From Crossiella cryophila (GTDB lineage: Bacteria; Actinomycetota; Actinomycetes; Mycobacteriales; Pseudonocardiaceae), in the NCBI RefSeq assembly GCF_014204915.1, contig NZ_JACHMH010000001.1, positions 9,771,501 to 9,835,500 of the forward strand: a DNA stretch of 64,000 bases. The letters are read 5' to 3'. Position numbers and translations under genes: made by a program. The notes below the pieces were generated by a model, which made no database searches, had not been told where the DNA came from, and worked only from the letters and a program-made list of their open reading frames with translations. Positions within the stretch are counted from its first letter, which is position 1, and each line of letters starts with the position of its first letter. Shown one piece after another: positions 26,209 to 34,229 of this stretch.

Positions 26209-27254
26209 CCAACGACACCGCCAAGACCCCCGCGGACAGCGGTCAGTTCATCAACGAGGGCACCCGGCCGCTGGCCAGGCGGCTGGCCAGTGCCAACACC
26301 CTGTGGATCGGGCTGGTCCTGCTGGTGCTGCTGGTGGTCTTCAGCGCGCTGCGGCCGGACAGCTTCCTCACCCTGTTCAACTTCCAGCAGCTGTTCATCG
26401 AGGCATCGGTGCTGCTGGTGCTCGCGGTCGGCATGACCTACGTGATCATCACCGCCGGGATCGACCTGTCCGTCGGGTCGGTGCTGGTCTTCGCCGGTGT
26501 GGTCGGCGCGCAGGTGATGGAGGCGATGAGCCCTGGTGGCGATGCCACCAACGCGGGCGTCGAGGTCATCCTGGTCGGCTTCCTGATCACCATCGTCGGC
26601 GGCGCGGCCTGGGGCCTGCTCAACGGGTTGCTGATCGCCAAGGCCAAGATCCCGGCGCTGATCGTCACGCTGGGCTCCTTCGGCGCGGCACTGGGCGCGG
26701 CCCAGCTGCTCACCGACGGGGTGGACGTGCGCACCGTGCCGACCCTGCTGCGGGACTGGCTGGGCTTCGGCGCCACCGGCATCGTGCCGAACCTGGTGAT
26801 CGTCGCGGTGCTGGTCACCGCGGTCGGCGCCTGGCTGCTGGCCACCACCCGGTTCGGCCGGTACACCCTGGCGATCGGCTCCAACCCGGAGGCGGCCCGC
26901 CGCTCCGGGATCAAGGTGGACCGGCACCTGGTGCTGATCTACACCTACGTGGGCGCGCTGGCCGGGCTGGCCGGCTTCATGTCGCTGGCCTACTACGGCA
27001 CGACCACGATCAGCGGGCACACCACGGAGAACCTCAACGCGATCGCCGCGGTGGTGCTGGGCGGCACCTCCCTGTTCGGCGGGGTCGGTTCGGTGATCGG
27101 CACGGTGATCGGGGTGTTCATCCCGACCGTGCTCAAGAAGGGCTTCCTGATCATCGACGTCCCGCAGTTCTGGCAGCCGGTGGCGATCGGCGCGGTGCTC
27201 GTCGCGGCGGTCTGGTTCGACCAGCTCCGCCGCCGGGCGCGAAACAGCAGGTAG
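26205..27254 (+). CDS. Sugar ABC transporter permease (CUT2, RbsC/FrcC type)
   Basis: The protein has 349 residues with about nine hydrophobic segments. GMTYVIITAGIDLSVGSVLVFAGV is the hallmark of the ribose/fructose/xylose permease family. The later motif AIAAVVLGGTSLFGGVGSVIGTVIG is also diagnostic. The N-terminal 25 residues are a polar cytoplasmic tail. It works with the ATPase upstream and the binding protein downstream. Confidence 0.93.
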   Translation: MTNDTAKTPADSGQFINEGTRPLARRLASANTLWIGLVLLVLLVVFSALRPDSFLTLFNFQQLFIEASVLLVLAVGMTYVIITAGIDLSVGSVLVFAGVVGAQVMEAMSPGGDATNAGVEVILVGFLITIVGGAAWGLLNGLLIAKAKIPALIVTLGSFGAALGAAQLLTDGVDVRTVPTLLRDWLGFGATGIVPNLVIVAVLVTAVGAWLLATTRFGRYTLAIGSNPEAARRSGIKVDRHLVLIYTYVGALAGLAGFMSLAYYGTTTISGHTTENLNAIAAVVLGGTSLFGGVGSVIGTVIGVFIPTVLKKGFLIIDVPQFWQPVAIGAVLVAAVWFDQLRRRARNSR

Positions 27255-27294
27255 GGCGATTCTCGGAGCACAACGAAGTGTGAAGGTGGCAAAG

Positions 27295-28281
27295 ATGAAC
27301 GCATCACGGACCGCGCTGACGATGGGGGCCGCGCTGGCTACCGTGCTCGCGCTCGCGGCCTGCGGCGGCGGCAAGATCGGGGAGACCCCCGGCGGGACTC
27401 CGCAGGCCAACAACAAGAAGCTGGCGCTGCTGCCAGGGGTGAAGGGCGAGCCGTTCTACATCTCGATGGAGTGCGGCGCCAAGGAGGAGGCAGGCAAGCT
27501 CGGCTACGAGCTGAGCGTGCAGGCCCCGGAGAAGTTCGAGGCCGCGCTGCAGGTGCCGATCGTGAACAGCGTGCTGGCCGCCAAGCCCTCCGGTGTGCTG
27601 ATCGCGCCGACCGACGACACCGCGCTCGGCACCCCGATGAAGCAGCTGACCAGCGCCGGGATCAAGGTCGTCGAGGTGGACACCAAGCTGAAGGACCGCA
27701 CGGTGGCGACCTCGGCGATCTCCTCCAACAACAAGCAGGGCGGTCAGCTGGCCGCGCAGACCCTGGCCAAGCTGATCGGCGAGAAGGGCTCGGTCCTGGT
27801 GATCAACACCAAGGCCGGCACCTCCACCACGGACGCCCGCGCCGCGGGCTTCGAGGAGGAGATCAAGAAGTACCCGAACATCAAGTACGTCGGCCAGAAG
27901 TACAGCGACAACGAGCCCTCCCAGGCCGCCAACATCGTCTCCGCCCAGATCGCCGCCACCCCGGACCTGGCCGGTGTCTTCGCCACCAACCTGAACTCCG
28001 GTGAGGGCGCCGCGGCGGGCCTGCGCAACGCGAACAAGCGCGGCGAGGTCAAGCTGGTCGGCTTCGACGCCAGCCCGAAGCAGGTCGACGGCCTGCGCAA
28101 CGGCGACGTGCAGGCATTGATCGCGCAGGACCCGGCGGGCATCGGCCGCCAGGGCGTGCAGCAGGTGGTCAACGCGCTGGACGGCAAGCCCACGACCAAG
28201 GAGATCGAGACCAACCTGGTCGCGATCACCAAGGACGACATGGACAGCAAGAAGGAGTACTTCTACCGCACCAGCTGCTGA
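27295..28281 (+). CDS. Sugar-binding lipoprotein (CUT2, FrcB/RbsB type)
   Basis: The protein has 328 residues. The ATG at 27295 follows AAGGTGG; an upstream GTG at 27280 is possible but less well spaced. The lipobox is LALAAC (Cys23). The mature protein is a periplasmic-binding-fold sugar receptor (KLALLPGVKGEPFYISMECG, ANIVSAQIAATPDLAGVFATN, LVGFDASPKQVDGL, GRQGVQQVVNAL). It is the last gene of the LacI-manA-ABC operon. Given ManA and GH92, mannose is the best guess for the ligand; fructose is an alternative. Confidence 0.9.
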   Translation: MNASRTALTMGAALATVLALAACGGGKIGETPGGTPQANNKKLALLPGVKGEPFYISMECGAKEEAGKLGYELSVQAPEKFEAALQVPIVNSVLAAKPSGVLIAPTDDTALGTPMKQLTSAGIKVVEVDTKLKDRTVATSAISSNNKQGGQLAAQTLAKLIGEKGSVLVINTKAGTSTTDARAAGFEEEIKKYPNIKYVGQKYSDNEPSQAANIVSAQIAATPDLAGVFATNLNSGEGAAAGLRNANKRGEVKLVGFDASPKQVDGLRNGDVQALIAQDPAGIGRQGVQQVVNALDGKPTTKEIETNLVAITKDDMDSKKEYFYRTSC

Positions 28282-28296
28282 CACATTGGTGCGCTC

Positions 28297-28336
28297 GCGA
28301 GCCCGGGTGGGGGCGGTCAGCCCCGCTCGGGCTCGC
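28297..28336. terminator. Stem-loop terminator after the mannose operon
   Basis: Outer stem GCGAGCCCG/CGGGCTCGC (9 bp) with an inner stem GGGGC/GCCCC. It lies just past the stop at 28281 and overlaps the last codons of the convergent gene ending at 28317. Confidence 0.65.
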
Positions 28337-28556
28337 GCTCGTTCATCTGCTGCTTCAGCGTCTCCGCGTCCAGCTTCGGGATCGGGAAGGTGCCGGTCGG
28401 GTAGTACGGCAGGGAGTCGACGTCCTCACGCTCCCGGAGGTCCTCCACCGAGACCTGTCCCGGTCCGGTGCGTTCGCCCGGCCAGAGTCGCAGCACCAGT
28501 ACGGCCAGTGCGACACCCACCGGAAGGGCGAGCAGCACCCACCACACAGCGCTCAT
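28317..28556 (-). CDS. Small single-pass membrane protein of unknown function
   Basis: The protein has 79 residues. One N-terminal membrane segment (WWVLLALPVGVALAVLVLRLW) is followed by a charged tail ending KLDAETLKQQMNEREPERG. No domain was recognised. Proteins of this size and layout are common in actinobacteria; no function is proposed. Confidence 0.65.
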   Translation of the reverse strand: MSAVWWVLLALPVGVALAVLVLRLWPGERTGPGQVSVEDLREREDVDSLPYYPTGTFPIPKLDAETLKQQMNEREPERG

Positions 28557-28692
28557 CGTTGTTGACTCCTGCTCGGATCGAGTGGTCTTCGAACCCTCAA
28601 GATACCTCGGCCGAGCCCCTGGTCAGTGCCTTCATCCACAGGTCACAGCGACGCTCGCACCTGCGTGATCGGGTTGTCGCGCACGGTCAGTA

Positions 28693-29337
28693 CTAGCGGA
28701 CGCCGCGGTACAGGTTGAGGCAGTAGCGGCGCAGGGCCAGCTCGACCGGGGGCAGCAGCTGCACGGAGTCGCCGAGCGGGATGCGGTAGCCGTTGTCGAT
28801 GCCGTGGCGGCCGTAGAGGTGTTCCATCTCCGGGTGGCGCTGGCGGAAGTTGGAGTCGCCGGGGTAGAGGTCCAGGCTGATCGTGCCGCGGTCGCCGCGG
28901 GTCAGTTCGACCGCGCCGAGTTCGGCCCAGCGCAGGGTGAACGGCGAGCCGTGGTCCTCATCCCAGCGCAGGCCGTGCGGGGAGATGCGCAGCCGCCGGT
29001 CACGGGAGATCACCCGCCAGCACATGACCGCGATCAGGGACAGGCCGAGGAAGCCCGCGCCGAGCGCGCCGGTGGTCACCCGGAGCACGCCGCCCGCGCC
29101 GATCACGCCGAAGATCGCCAGCAGCATCACGACCAGGCCGAGCACGCCGGCCACGATGGCGCCGACGAAAACCTTGCGCCGGGCCTTGGAGCTGAGGTCG
29201 AGCAGCACGCCGGTGGAGGCGGTGGGCACGCGCGGGCCCAGCGGGTTGCCGGAGTGCGTGTGCACGGCTGGGCGAGGCCCGGAATTCGTTGCGGGATAAG
29301 GGTTCTGGCGGGGCGGCTTGGGTAGTCTGATGGTCAC
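28693..29337 (-). CDS. Membrane protein with two transmembrane helices and a cytosolic PH-like domain
   Basis: About 214 residues if the GTG at 29337 is used; a GTG at 29373 is the alternative. The N-terminus is Pro/Asn-rich, followed by two adjacent membrane helices (VFVGAIVAGVLGLVVMLLAIFGVI and TTGALGAGFLGLSLIAVMCW). A C-terminal soluble domain (ISPHGLRWDEDHGSPFTLRWAELGAVEL) has the look of the PH-like domains of bacterial membrane proteins. Function not recognised. Neither start has a good ribosome-binding site. Confidence 0.6.
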   Translation of the reverse strand: MTIRLPKPPRQNPYPATNSGPRPAVHTHSGNPLGPRVPTASTGVLLDLSSKARRKVFVGAIVAGVLGLVVMLLAIFGVIGAGGVLRVTTGALGAGFLGLSLIAVMCWRVISRDRRLRISPHGLRWDEDHGSPFTLRWAELGAVELTRGDRGTISLDLYPGDSNFRQRHPEMEHLYGRHGIDNGYRIPLGDSVQLLPPVELALRRYCLNLYRGVR

Positions 29338-29503
29338 GTTGCTTGCCTGCGATACCCGCTGTTGCCCACTCACCCCTCCAGCATAGGCCCGTCCGGGGAG
29401 TGCTCGGGGGTGATGCTGGTGGCTTTCGCACCCGACTTTCGTCGGTTCCTCCTTCCTGGTGTCCACAGAGGACAATGGCGGGAAACTGCCGCAGAATCAG
29501 CGC

Positions 29504-30685
29504 ATGCGACCCTGGTACCGGCCGATGGCCGCCCGCGACGCCACCGAAGCGCACCGCGCGGCCACCCCGCTGGAACTGTTGTTCGACCTGTGTTTCGTGG
29601 TCGCGGTGGCCGCCGCGGCAGCCGGACTGCACCACGGCCTGAGCGAGAACCACCTCGGCTCCGGCGTACTCGGCTACGTGCTGGTGTTCTTCGCGATCTG
29701 GTGGGCCTGGATCAACTTCACCTGGTTCGCCTCCAGCTACGACACCGATGACGTGCCCTACCGGCTGACTGTGTTGATCCAGATCGCCGGTGGCCTGGTG
29801 ATGGCGGCCGGGGTCTCGCTGGCCTACGAGCAGAACTTCACCGTGATCACCATCGGTTACCTGGTGATGCGGGTGGCCATGATCGTCCAGTGGCTGCGCG
29901 CGGCCAGGGCCGATCCGCCGCGCCGGGCCTGCGCGCACCGGTTCGCGCTGGGTATCGCGCTGGTGCAGCTGGGCTGGATCGGCAGGCTGTTCCTGCCCGA
30001 GTCACTGTTCCTGCCCGGGTTCCTGCTGCTCGCGGTGCTGGAGATGCTGGTGCCGGTCTGGGCCGAGCGGCGCGGCCCGACCCCGTGGCACCCGCACCAC
30101 ATCGCCGAGCGCTACGGCCTGTTCACGCTGATCGTGCTGGGTGAGTCGGTGCTGGCCGCGACCACCGCGATCCGCGCCGGCCTGTCCGCCCAGCAGCACA
30201 TCCCGATCCTGGTCTCGGTGGCCGTGGCCGGGCTGGTGATCCTGTTCTCGCTGTGGTGGCTGTACTTCGACCAGCCCGCACCCGCGCTGAACAGCCTGGG
30301 CAAGACCCTGAGCTGGGGCTACGGCCACTACCTGATCTTCGCCTCGGCGGCCGCGGTCGGCGCGGGCCTGTCCGTGGCGGTGGACTACGACCTGCACCGC
30401 GCGCACCTGTCCACGGCGGCCGCGGGCTTCGCGACCACGGTGCCGGTGGCGGTGTTCCTGCTCAGCGTGTGGCTGCTGCACATCGGTCCGCGCAGTGGCG
30501 GCGTGCTGTCCTTCGGGTTCCCGGTCACCGCGGTGCTGGTGCTGGGCTCGACCTACTCCGGCGCGCCGATCCACGTGACCGCGGGCCTGCTGGCGGTGCT
30601 GGTGGCGGTGAACGTGGTCAGCCGCGGACGAACCGCGAGTCCCGCGGCGACAGCCCGGACCGCGGACCAGCCGCCCGCAGGATGA
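29504..30685 (+). CDS. ltrA: Low temperature requirement A (LtrA) family membrane protein
   Basis: The protein has 393 residues from the ATG at 29504; a GTG at 29459 would add 15 residues. The N-terminal signature AATPLELLFDLCFVVAV is followed by about 10 hydrophobic helices, including FAIWWAWINFTWFASSYDTDDVPYR, AERYGLFTLIVLGESVL and LWWLYFDQP, all typical of LtrA. Physiological role is unknown beyond the Listeria cold-growth phenotype that named the family. The last 68 bp overlap the convergent ATP-grasp gene. Confidence 0.88.
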   Translation: MRPWYRPMAARDATEAHRAATPLELLFDLCFVVAVAAAAAGLHHGLSENHLGSGVLGYVLVFFAIWWAWINFTWFASSYDTDDVPYRLTVLIQIAGGLVMAAGVSLAYEQNFTVITIGYLVMRVAMIVQWLRAARADPPRRACAHRFALGIALVQLGWIGRLFLPESLFLPGFLLLAVLEMLVPVWAERRGPTPWHPHHIAERYGLFTLIVLGESVLAATTAIRAGLSAQQHIPILVSVAVAGLVILFSLWWLYFDQPAPALNSLGKTLSWGYGHYLIFASAAAVGAGLSVAVDYDLHRAHLSTAAAGFATTVPVAVFLLSVWLLHIGPRSGGVLSFGFPVTAVLVLGSTYSGAPIHVTAGLLAVLVAVNVVSRGRTASPAATARTADQPPAG

Positions 30686-31385
30686 CCTCCAGGGCCCGGT
30701 CCACATCGGACTGGTAGGGCTCGGTGAACCAGGCCAGGTTCGCCTCGACCACCGCGGGCCGCCGCCGGGGATCCGTCGGCGGCCCGGTCAGGCCGATGTC
30801 CAGGACCACCGCGCTGGGCAGGGTCTCGGCGTGGGTGGCCAGCAGGGTGCGGGCGAAGTCCAGCACGCGTGCGGACTCCGGATCGGCGGCCAGGGCGGCC
30901 GGGTCGAGGTTGCCCCAGGTCAGGTAGCGGGAGCCGGTGTGGATCTCGCCGTCGAGCACGTAGAGGCGGTACTCGGCCGCGAACGCGGTCACCTCGCTGA
31001 GCAGCAGCGGGGTGTCCGCGGGCAGGCCGGTGGCGGCGGCGGTCAGGTCGGCCTGGTCCCGGTAGACCCGCGGTGGCAGGTGCTTGGCGCTGGGTGGTTT
31101 CACGAAGGTCGGGCCGGTCAGGCTGGTCGTGCCGAGGGTGCCTGCGGTGATCCGGCGGGCGGTGAACTCGGTCGGCAGGCCGGGCAGCCAGTCGTCCGGG
31201 GGTTCGAGCAGGGCCAGGTCCAGGGCCAGGGTGTCGGCGACGAGCGGGCCGCCGTAGTAGTGGCAGTGGCCGGGCTCAGCCTGGTCAGGGCGCAGGACCG
31301 GCAGGCCACGGGCCTCCGCCGCGGCGACCAGCCCGCCGCTGGTGGCGCGCACGCGCGGCGGCATGACCAGCGCGCGGCGGCTCAC
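30618..31385 (-). CDS. ATP-grasp domain protein (DUF4343-like)
   Basis: The protein has 255 residues from a GTG that overlaps the meaB stop (GTGA), so it is coupled to the meaB operon. The C-terminal half carries ATP-grasp features: FVKPPSAKHLPPRV, LLLSEVTAFAAEYRLYVLDGEI, and SAVVLDIGL...RPAVVEANLAWF with the metal-binding Asp/Glu/Asn. The assignment to the DUF4343 type is by recall and moderate. Such enzymes ligate a carboxylate to an amine or thiol; substrate unknown. The 3' end overlaps ltrA by 68 bp. Confidence 0.7.
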   Translation of the reverse strand: MSRRALVMPPRVRATSGGLVAAAEARGLPVLRPDQAEPGHCHYYGGPLVADTLALDLALLEPPDDWLPGLPTEFTARRITAGTLGTTSLTGPTFVKPPSAKHLPPRVYRDQADLTAAATGLPADTPLLLSEVTAFAAEYRLYVLDGEIHTGSRYLTWGNLDPAALAADPESARVLDFARTLLATHAETLPSAVVLDIGLTGPPTDPRRRPAVVEANLAWFTEPYQSDVDRALEVILRAAGPRSGLSPRDSRFVRG

Positions 31386-32347
31386 CCGCGCAGTCCCGCC
31401 ACCAGTTCGTCCGCGGCGGTGTAGGGGTCCAGCTCGCCCTCGGCCACTCGTTTGCCCAGGTCGGTGAGTGCGGTGCCGCCGCGCAGGTCGCCGAGCCGGC
31501 TGCGCAGCTCGGCCAGTGCGATGGCCTCGATCTCGGCCTCGGCCCGGCGCTGACGGCGCTGGTCCAGCTCGCCGTGCTCGGTCATCCACACCCGGTGGTC
31601 CAGCAGCGCGGTGACCACCTCGGGCACGCCCTCGGCCCGGCTGGCCACCGTCTTGACGATCGGCTGCCGCCACATCGCGCCGCGGATCTCCTTGCGCCCC
31701 AACGAGATCATGTACTTCAGATCGCGCACCGTGGCGTCCGCGCCGTCCCGGTCGGCCTTGTTCACCACGAACACGTCGGCGATCTCCAGGATCCCGGCCT
31801 TGGCCGCCTGGATGCCGTCACCCATGCCGGGGGCCAGCAGCACCACCGTGGTGTCGGCCAGCGCGACCACCTCGACCTCGGACTGGCCAACGCCGACGGT
31901 CTCGATCAGCACCACGTCGCAGCCTGCCGCGTCCAGCACCCGCAGGGCCTGCGGGGTGGCCCAGGACAGTCCGCCCAGGTGGCCGCGGGTGGCCATGGAG
32001 CGGATGAACACGCCGGGGTCGGTGGCGTGGTCCTGCATCCGGATCCGGTCGCCGAGCAGGGCGCCGCCGGAGAACGGGGAGGACGGGTCCACCGCGAGCA
32101 CGCCGACCCGTTTGCCCGCCTGCCGGAACGCCGTGACCAGCGCGGAGGTCGAGGTGGACTTGCCGACGCCAGGGGATCCGGTGAGACCGATGACCTGCGC
32201 GCGGCCGGTGTGCGGGGCCAGTGCCGCGGCGACCGCGCGCAGGTGCGGGCTGGCGTCCTCGACCAGGGAGATCAGCCGCGCGACCGCGCGCGGCTGACCC
32301 TCCCGGGCCTGTTCGACCAGCTCGGGGACGTCGACGACTCTGCCCAT
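31382..32347 (-). CDS. meaB: MeaB-type GTPase chaperone of methylmalonyl-CoA mutase
   Basis: The protein has 321 residues. G1 motif GSPGVGKST, the SSPFSGGALLGDRIRM switch, G3 ETVGVGQSE and G4 NKADRDGADA are all present and intact, as in MeaB/ArgK proteins. MeaB protects and reloads the B12 cofactor of methylmalonyl-CoA mutase; the mutase genes are not in the window. One base separates its ATG from the stop of the thiolase gene upstream, so they are coupled. Confidence 0.92.
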   Translation of the reverse strand: MGRVVDVPELVEQAREGQPRAVARLISLVEDASPHLRAVAAALAPHTGRAQVIGLTGSPGVGKSTSTSALVTAFRQAGKRVGVLAVDPSSPFSGGALLGDRIRMQDHATDPGVFIRSMATRGHLGGLSWATPQALRVLDAAGCDVVLIETVGVGQSEVEVVALADTTVVLLAPGMGDGIQAAKAGILEIADVFVVNKADRDGADATVRDLKYMISLGRKEIRGAMWRQPIVKTVASRAEGVPEVVTALLDHRVWMTEHGELDQRRQRRAEAEIEAIALAELRSRLGDLRGGTALTDLGKRVAEGELDPYTAADELVAGLRG

Positions 32348-32348
32348 A

Positions 32349-33548
32349 TCAGGCAGACGGTACCCGGATCACCAGCGCGTCACCCTGGCCGCCGCCACCG
32401 CACAACGCGGCCGCGCCGACGCCGCCACCACGCCGCTGCAGCTCCAGCGCCAGGTGCAGCACGACGCGGGCGCCGGACATGCCGATCGGGTGGCCCAGCG
32501 CGATCGCGCCGCCGTTGACGTTGACCTTGGCGTCCGCGGCGGCCTCGTCCAGGCCGAGCTGACGGGCGGCGACCACGCCGACCGCGGCGAATGCCTCGTT
32601 GATCTCGATCAGGTCCAGCTCGGCCGGGTCGATGCCGTCCTTGGCGCAGGCGGCCTTGATCGCGTTCGAGGGCTGCTCGTGCAGGCTGGCGTCGGGCCCG
32701 GCCACCACGCCGTGCGCGCCGATCTCGGCCAGCCAGGTCAGGCCCAGCTCCTCCGCCTTGGCCTTGCTCATCACCACGACCGCGGCCGCGCCGTCGGAGA
32801 TCTGCGAGGCCGAGCCCGCGGTGATGGTGCCGTCGGAGGCGAAGGCCGGGCGCAGCTTGCCCAGGGTGTCCACGGTGGTGTCCGCGCGCACGCCCTCGTC
32901 CGTGCTGAACAGGACCGGGTCGCCCTTGCGCTGCGGGATGGCCACCGGCGCGATCTCCTGCTCGAAGATCCCGTTGGCCGTGGCCGCGGCGGCGCGCTGG
33001 TGCGAGCGGGCGGCGAAGGCGTCCTGCTCGGCGCGGGTCAGGCCGTAGCGCTGGTTGTACTTCTCGGTGGAGGCACCCATCGCGACCTGGTCGAAGGCGC
33101 AGAACAGGCCGTCGTGCGCCATGTGGTCCTGCAGGGTCACATCGCCGTACTTGAACCCGGAGCGGGACTTCGGCAGCAGGTGCGGGGCCTGGGTCATCGA
33201 CTCCTGGCCACCGGCCACCACGATGTCGAACTCACCGGCGCGGATGAGCTGGTCGGCCAGCGCGATCGCGTCCAGGCCGGACAGGCACACCTTGTTGATG
33301 CTCAGCGAGGGCACGCTCATCGGGATGCCCGCGGCCACCGCGGCCTGCCGCGCCGGCATCTGCCCGGCGCCCGCGGTCAGCACCTGACCCATGATCACGT
33401 ACTGCACGGCCTCCGGCGCGACCCCGGCCCGCTCCAGCGCGGCCTTGATGGCCACCCCGCCCAGCTGGGCGCCGGAGAAGTCCTTGAGCGAGCCGAGCAG
33501 CCGACCCATCGGGGTACGGGCTCCGGCGACGATGACCGAACCAGACAC
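32349..33548 (-). CDS. Acetyl-CoA acetyltransferase (thiolase)
   Basis: The protein has 399 residues. The second GTG (33548) is used because GGAGG lies 5 nt before it; the first GTG (33566) precedes that site. Nucleophile Cys88 in [33 protein letters not shown], and [11 protein letters not shown] with the second cysteine give a complete thiolase active site. It condenses two acetyl-CoA to acetoacetyl-CoA, or the reverse. The first step of the ethylmalonyl-CoA route is a likely role given ccr and the 3-hydroxyacyl-CoA dehydrogenase in the window. Divergent from mce. Confidence 0.9.
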   Translation of the reverse strand: MSGSVIVAGARTPMGRLLGSLKDFSGAQLGGVAIKAALERAGVAPEAVQYVIMGQVLTAGAGQMPARQAAVAAGIPMSVPSLSINKVCLSGLDAIALADQLIRAGEFDIVVAGGQESMTQAPHLLPKSRSGFKYGDVTLQDHMAHDGLFCAFDQVAMGASTEKYNQRYGLTRAEQDAFAARSHQRAAAATANGIFEQEIAPVAIPQRKGDPVLFSTDEGVRADTTVDTLGKLRPAFASDGTITAGSASQISDGAAAVVVMSKAKAEELGLTWLAEIGAHGVVAGPDASLHEQPSNAIKAACAKDGIDPAELDLIEINEAFAAVGVVAARQLGLDEAAADAKVNVNGGAIALGHPIGMSGARVVLHLALELQRRGGGVGAAALCGGGGQGDALVIRVPSA

Positions 33549-33690
33549 GGCTGCCTCCAGCGACACTGCGGGTGGGAATTGGTCTGTTGGGAATACTGAA
33601 ACATGCTCGACCCTGGCAAGCAGGTCTTCGTCGGACCATACCGCCGGTACGCGAGACGTCGCCTTGTGAGGACGCCCACAGAAAGTACGC

Positions 33691-33711
33691 GTAACCGGGT
33701 AGGTCGGTTAC
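33691..33711. promoter_or_regulatory. Inverted repeat upstream of methylmalonyl-CoA epimerase
   Basis: GTAACCG-N7-CGGTTAC is a perfect 7-bp inverted repeat ending 12 bp before the mce ATG. A possible -10 (TACTAG) overlaps its right arm. A TetR-type acyl-CoA-responsive repressor is a reasonable guess. Confidence 0.5.
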
Positions 33712-33723
33712 TAGTCTGCCCCT

Positions 33724-34173
33724 ATGCAGCCGGAACTCGGGAAATTCGTCACCGCGATCGATCACGTGGGCATCGCCGTGCCCGACCTGGACGAGGCGAT
33801 CGCCTTCCACCGCGAGACCTTCGGGCTGGAGGTGGCGCACCAGGAGACCAACGAGGAGCAGGGCGTGCGGGAGGCCATGCTGCGCGCCCCTGGCGATGTC
33901 ACCGGCGCGACCCAGATCCAGCTGCTCGCGCCGTCCCGGCCGGACTCGACCATCGCCAAGTTCATCGGCCGCAGCGGCCCCGGCCTGCAGCAGCTGGCCT
34001 ACCGGGTGACCGACATCGAGGCGGCCTGCGCGGCGATCAAGGCCAAGGGCCTGCGGCTGCTCTTCGCCGAGCCCAAGCGCGGCACCTCGGACAGCCGGAT
34101 CAACTTCATCCACCCCAAGGACGCCGGCGGCGTGCTGGTCGAGCTGGTGGAACCGGCCAAGAACGGCCACTGA
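33724..34173 (+). CDS. mce: Methylmalonyl-CoA epimerase
   Basis: The protein has 149 residues of the vicinal oxygen chelate fold: IDHVGIAVPDLDEAIAFH with metal ligand His14, then Gln in QIQLLAP, the second half GLQQLAYRVTDIEAA, and RINFIHPKDAGGVLVELVE with the final Glu ligand. It epimerises (2R)- and (2S)-methylmalonyl-CoA. It is divergent from the thiolase-meaB operon, and all three belong to methylmalonyl-CoA metabolism. Promoter and start are close, so the mRNA may have a very short leader. Confidence 0.93.
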   Translation: MQPELGKFVTAIDHVGIAVPDLDEAIAFHRETFGLEVAHQETNEEQGVREAMLRAPGDVTGATQIQLLAPSRPDSTIAKFIGRSGPGLQQLAYRVTDIEAACAAIKAKGLRLLFAEPKRGTSDSRINFIHPKDAGGVLVELVEPAKNGH

Positions 34174-34180
34174 CCCGGAC

Positions 34181-34212
34181 GCGGGGTCCCCGGCGCGAAC
34201 CGGGGACCCCGC
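34181..34212. terminator. Bidirectional stem-loop terminator
   Basis: GCGGGGTCCCCGG pairs perfectly with CCGGGGACCCCGC around a 6-nt loop (CGCGAA). It lies between the convergent stops of mce (34173) and the acylase gene (34230). Confidence 0.85.
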
Positions 34213-34229
34213 ACTCGGTGCTCAGTCGA

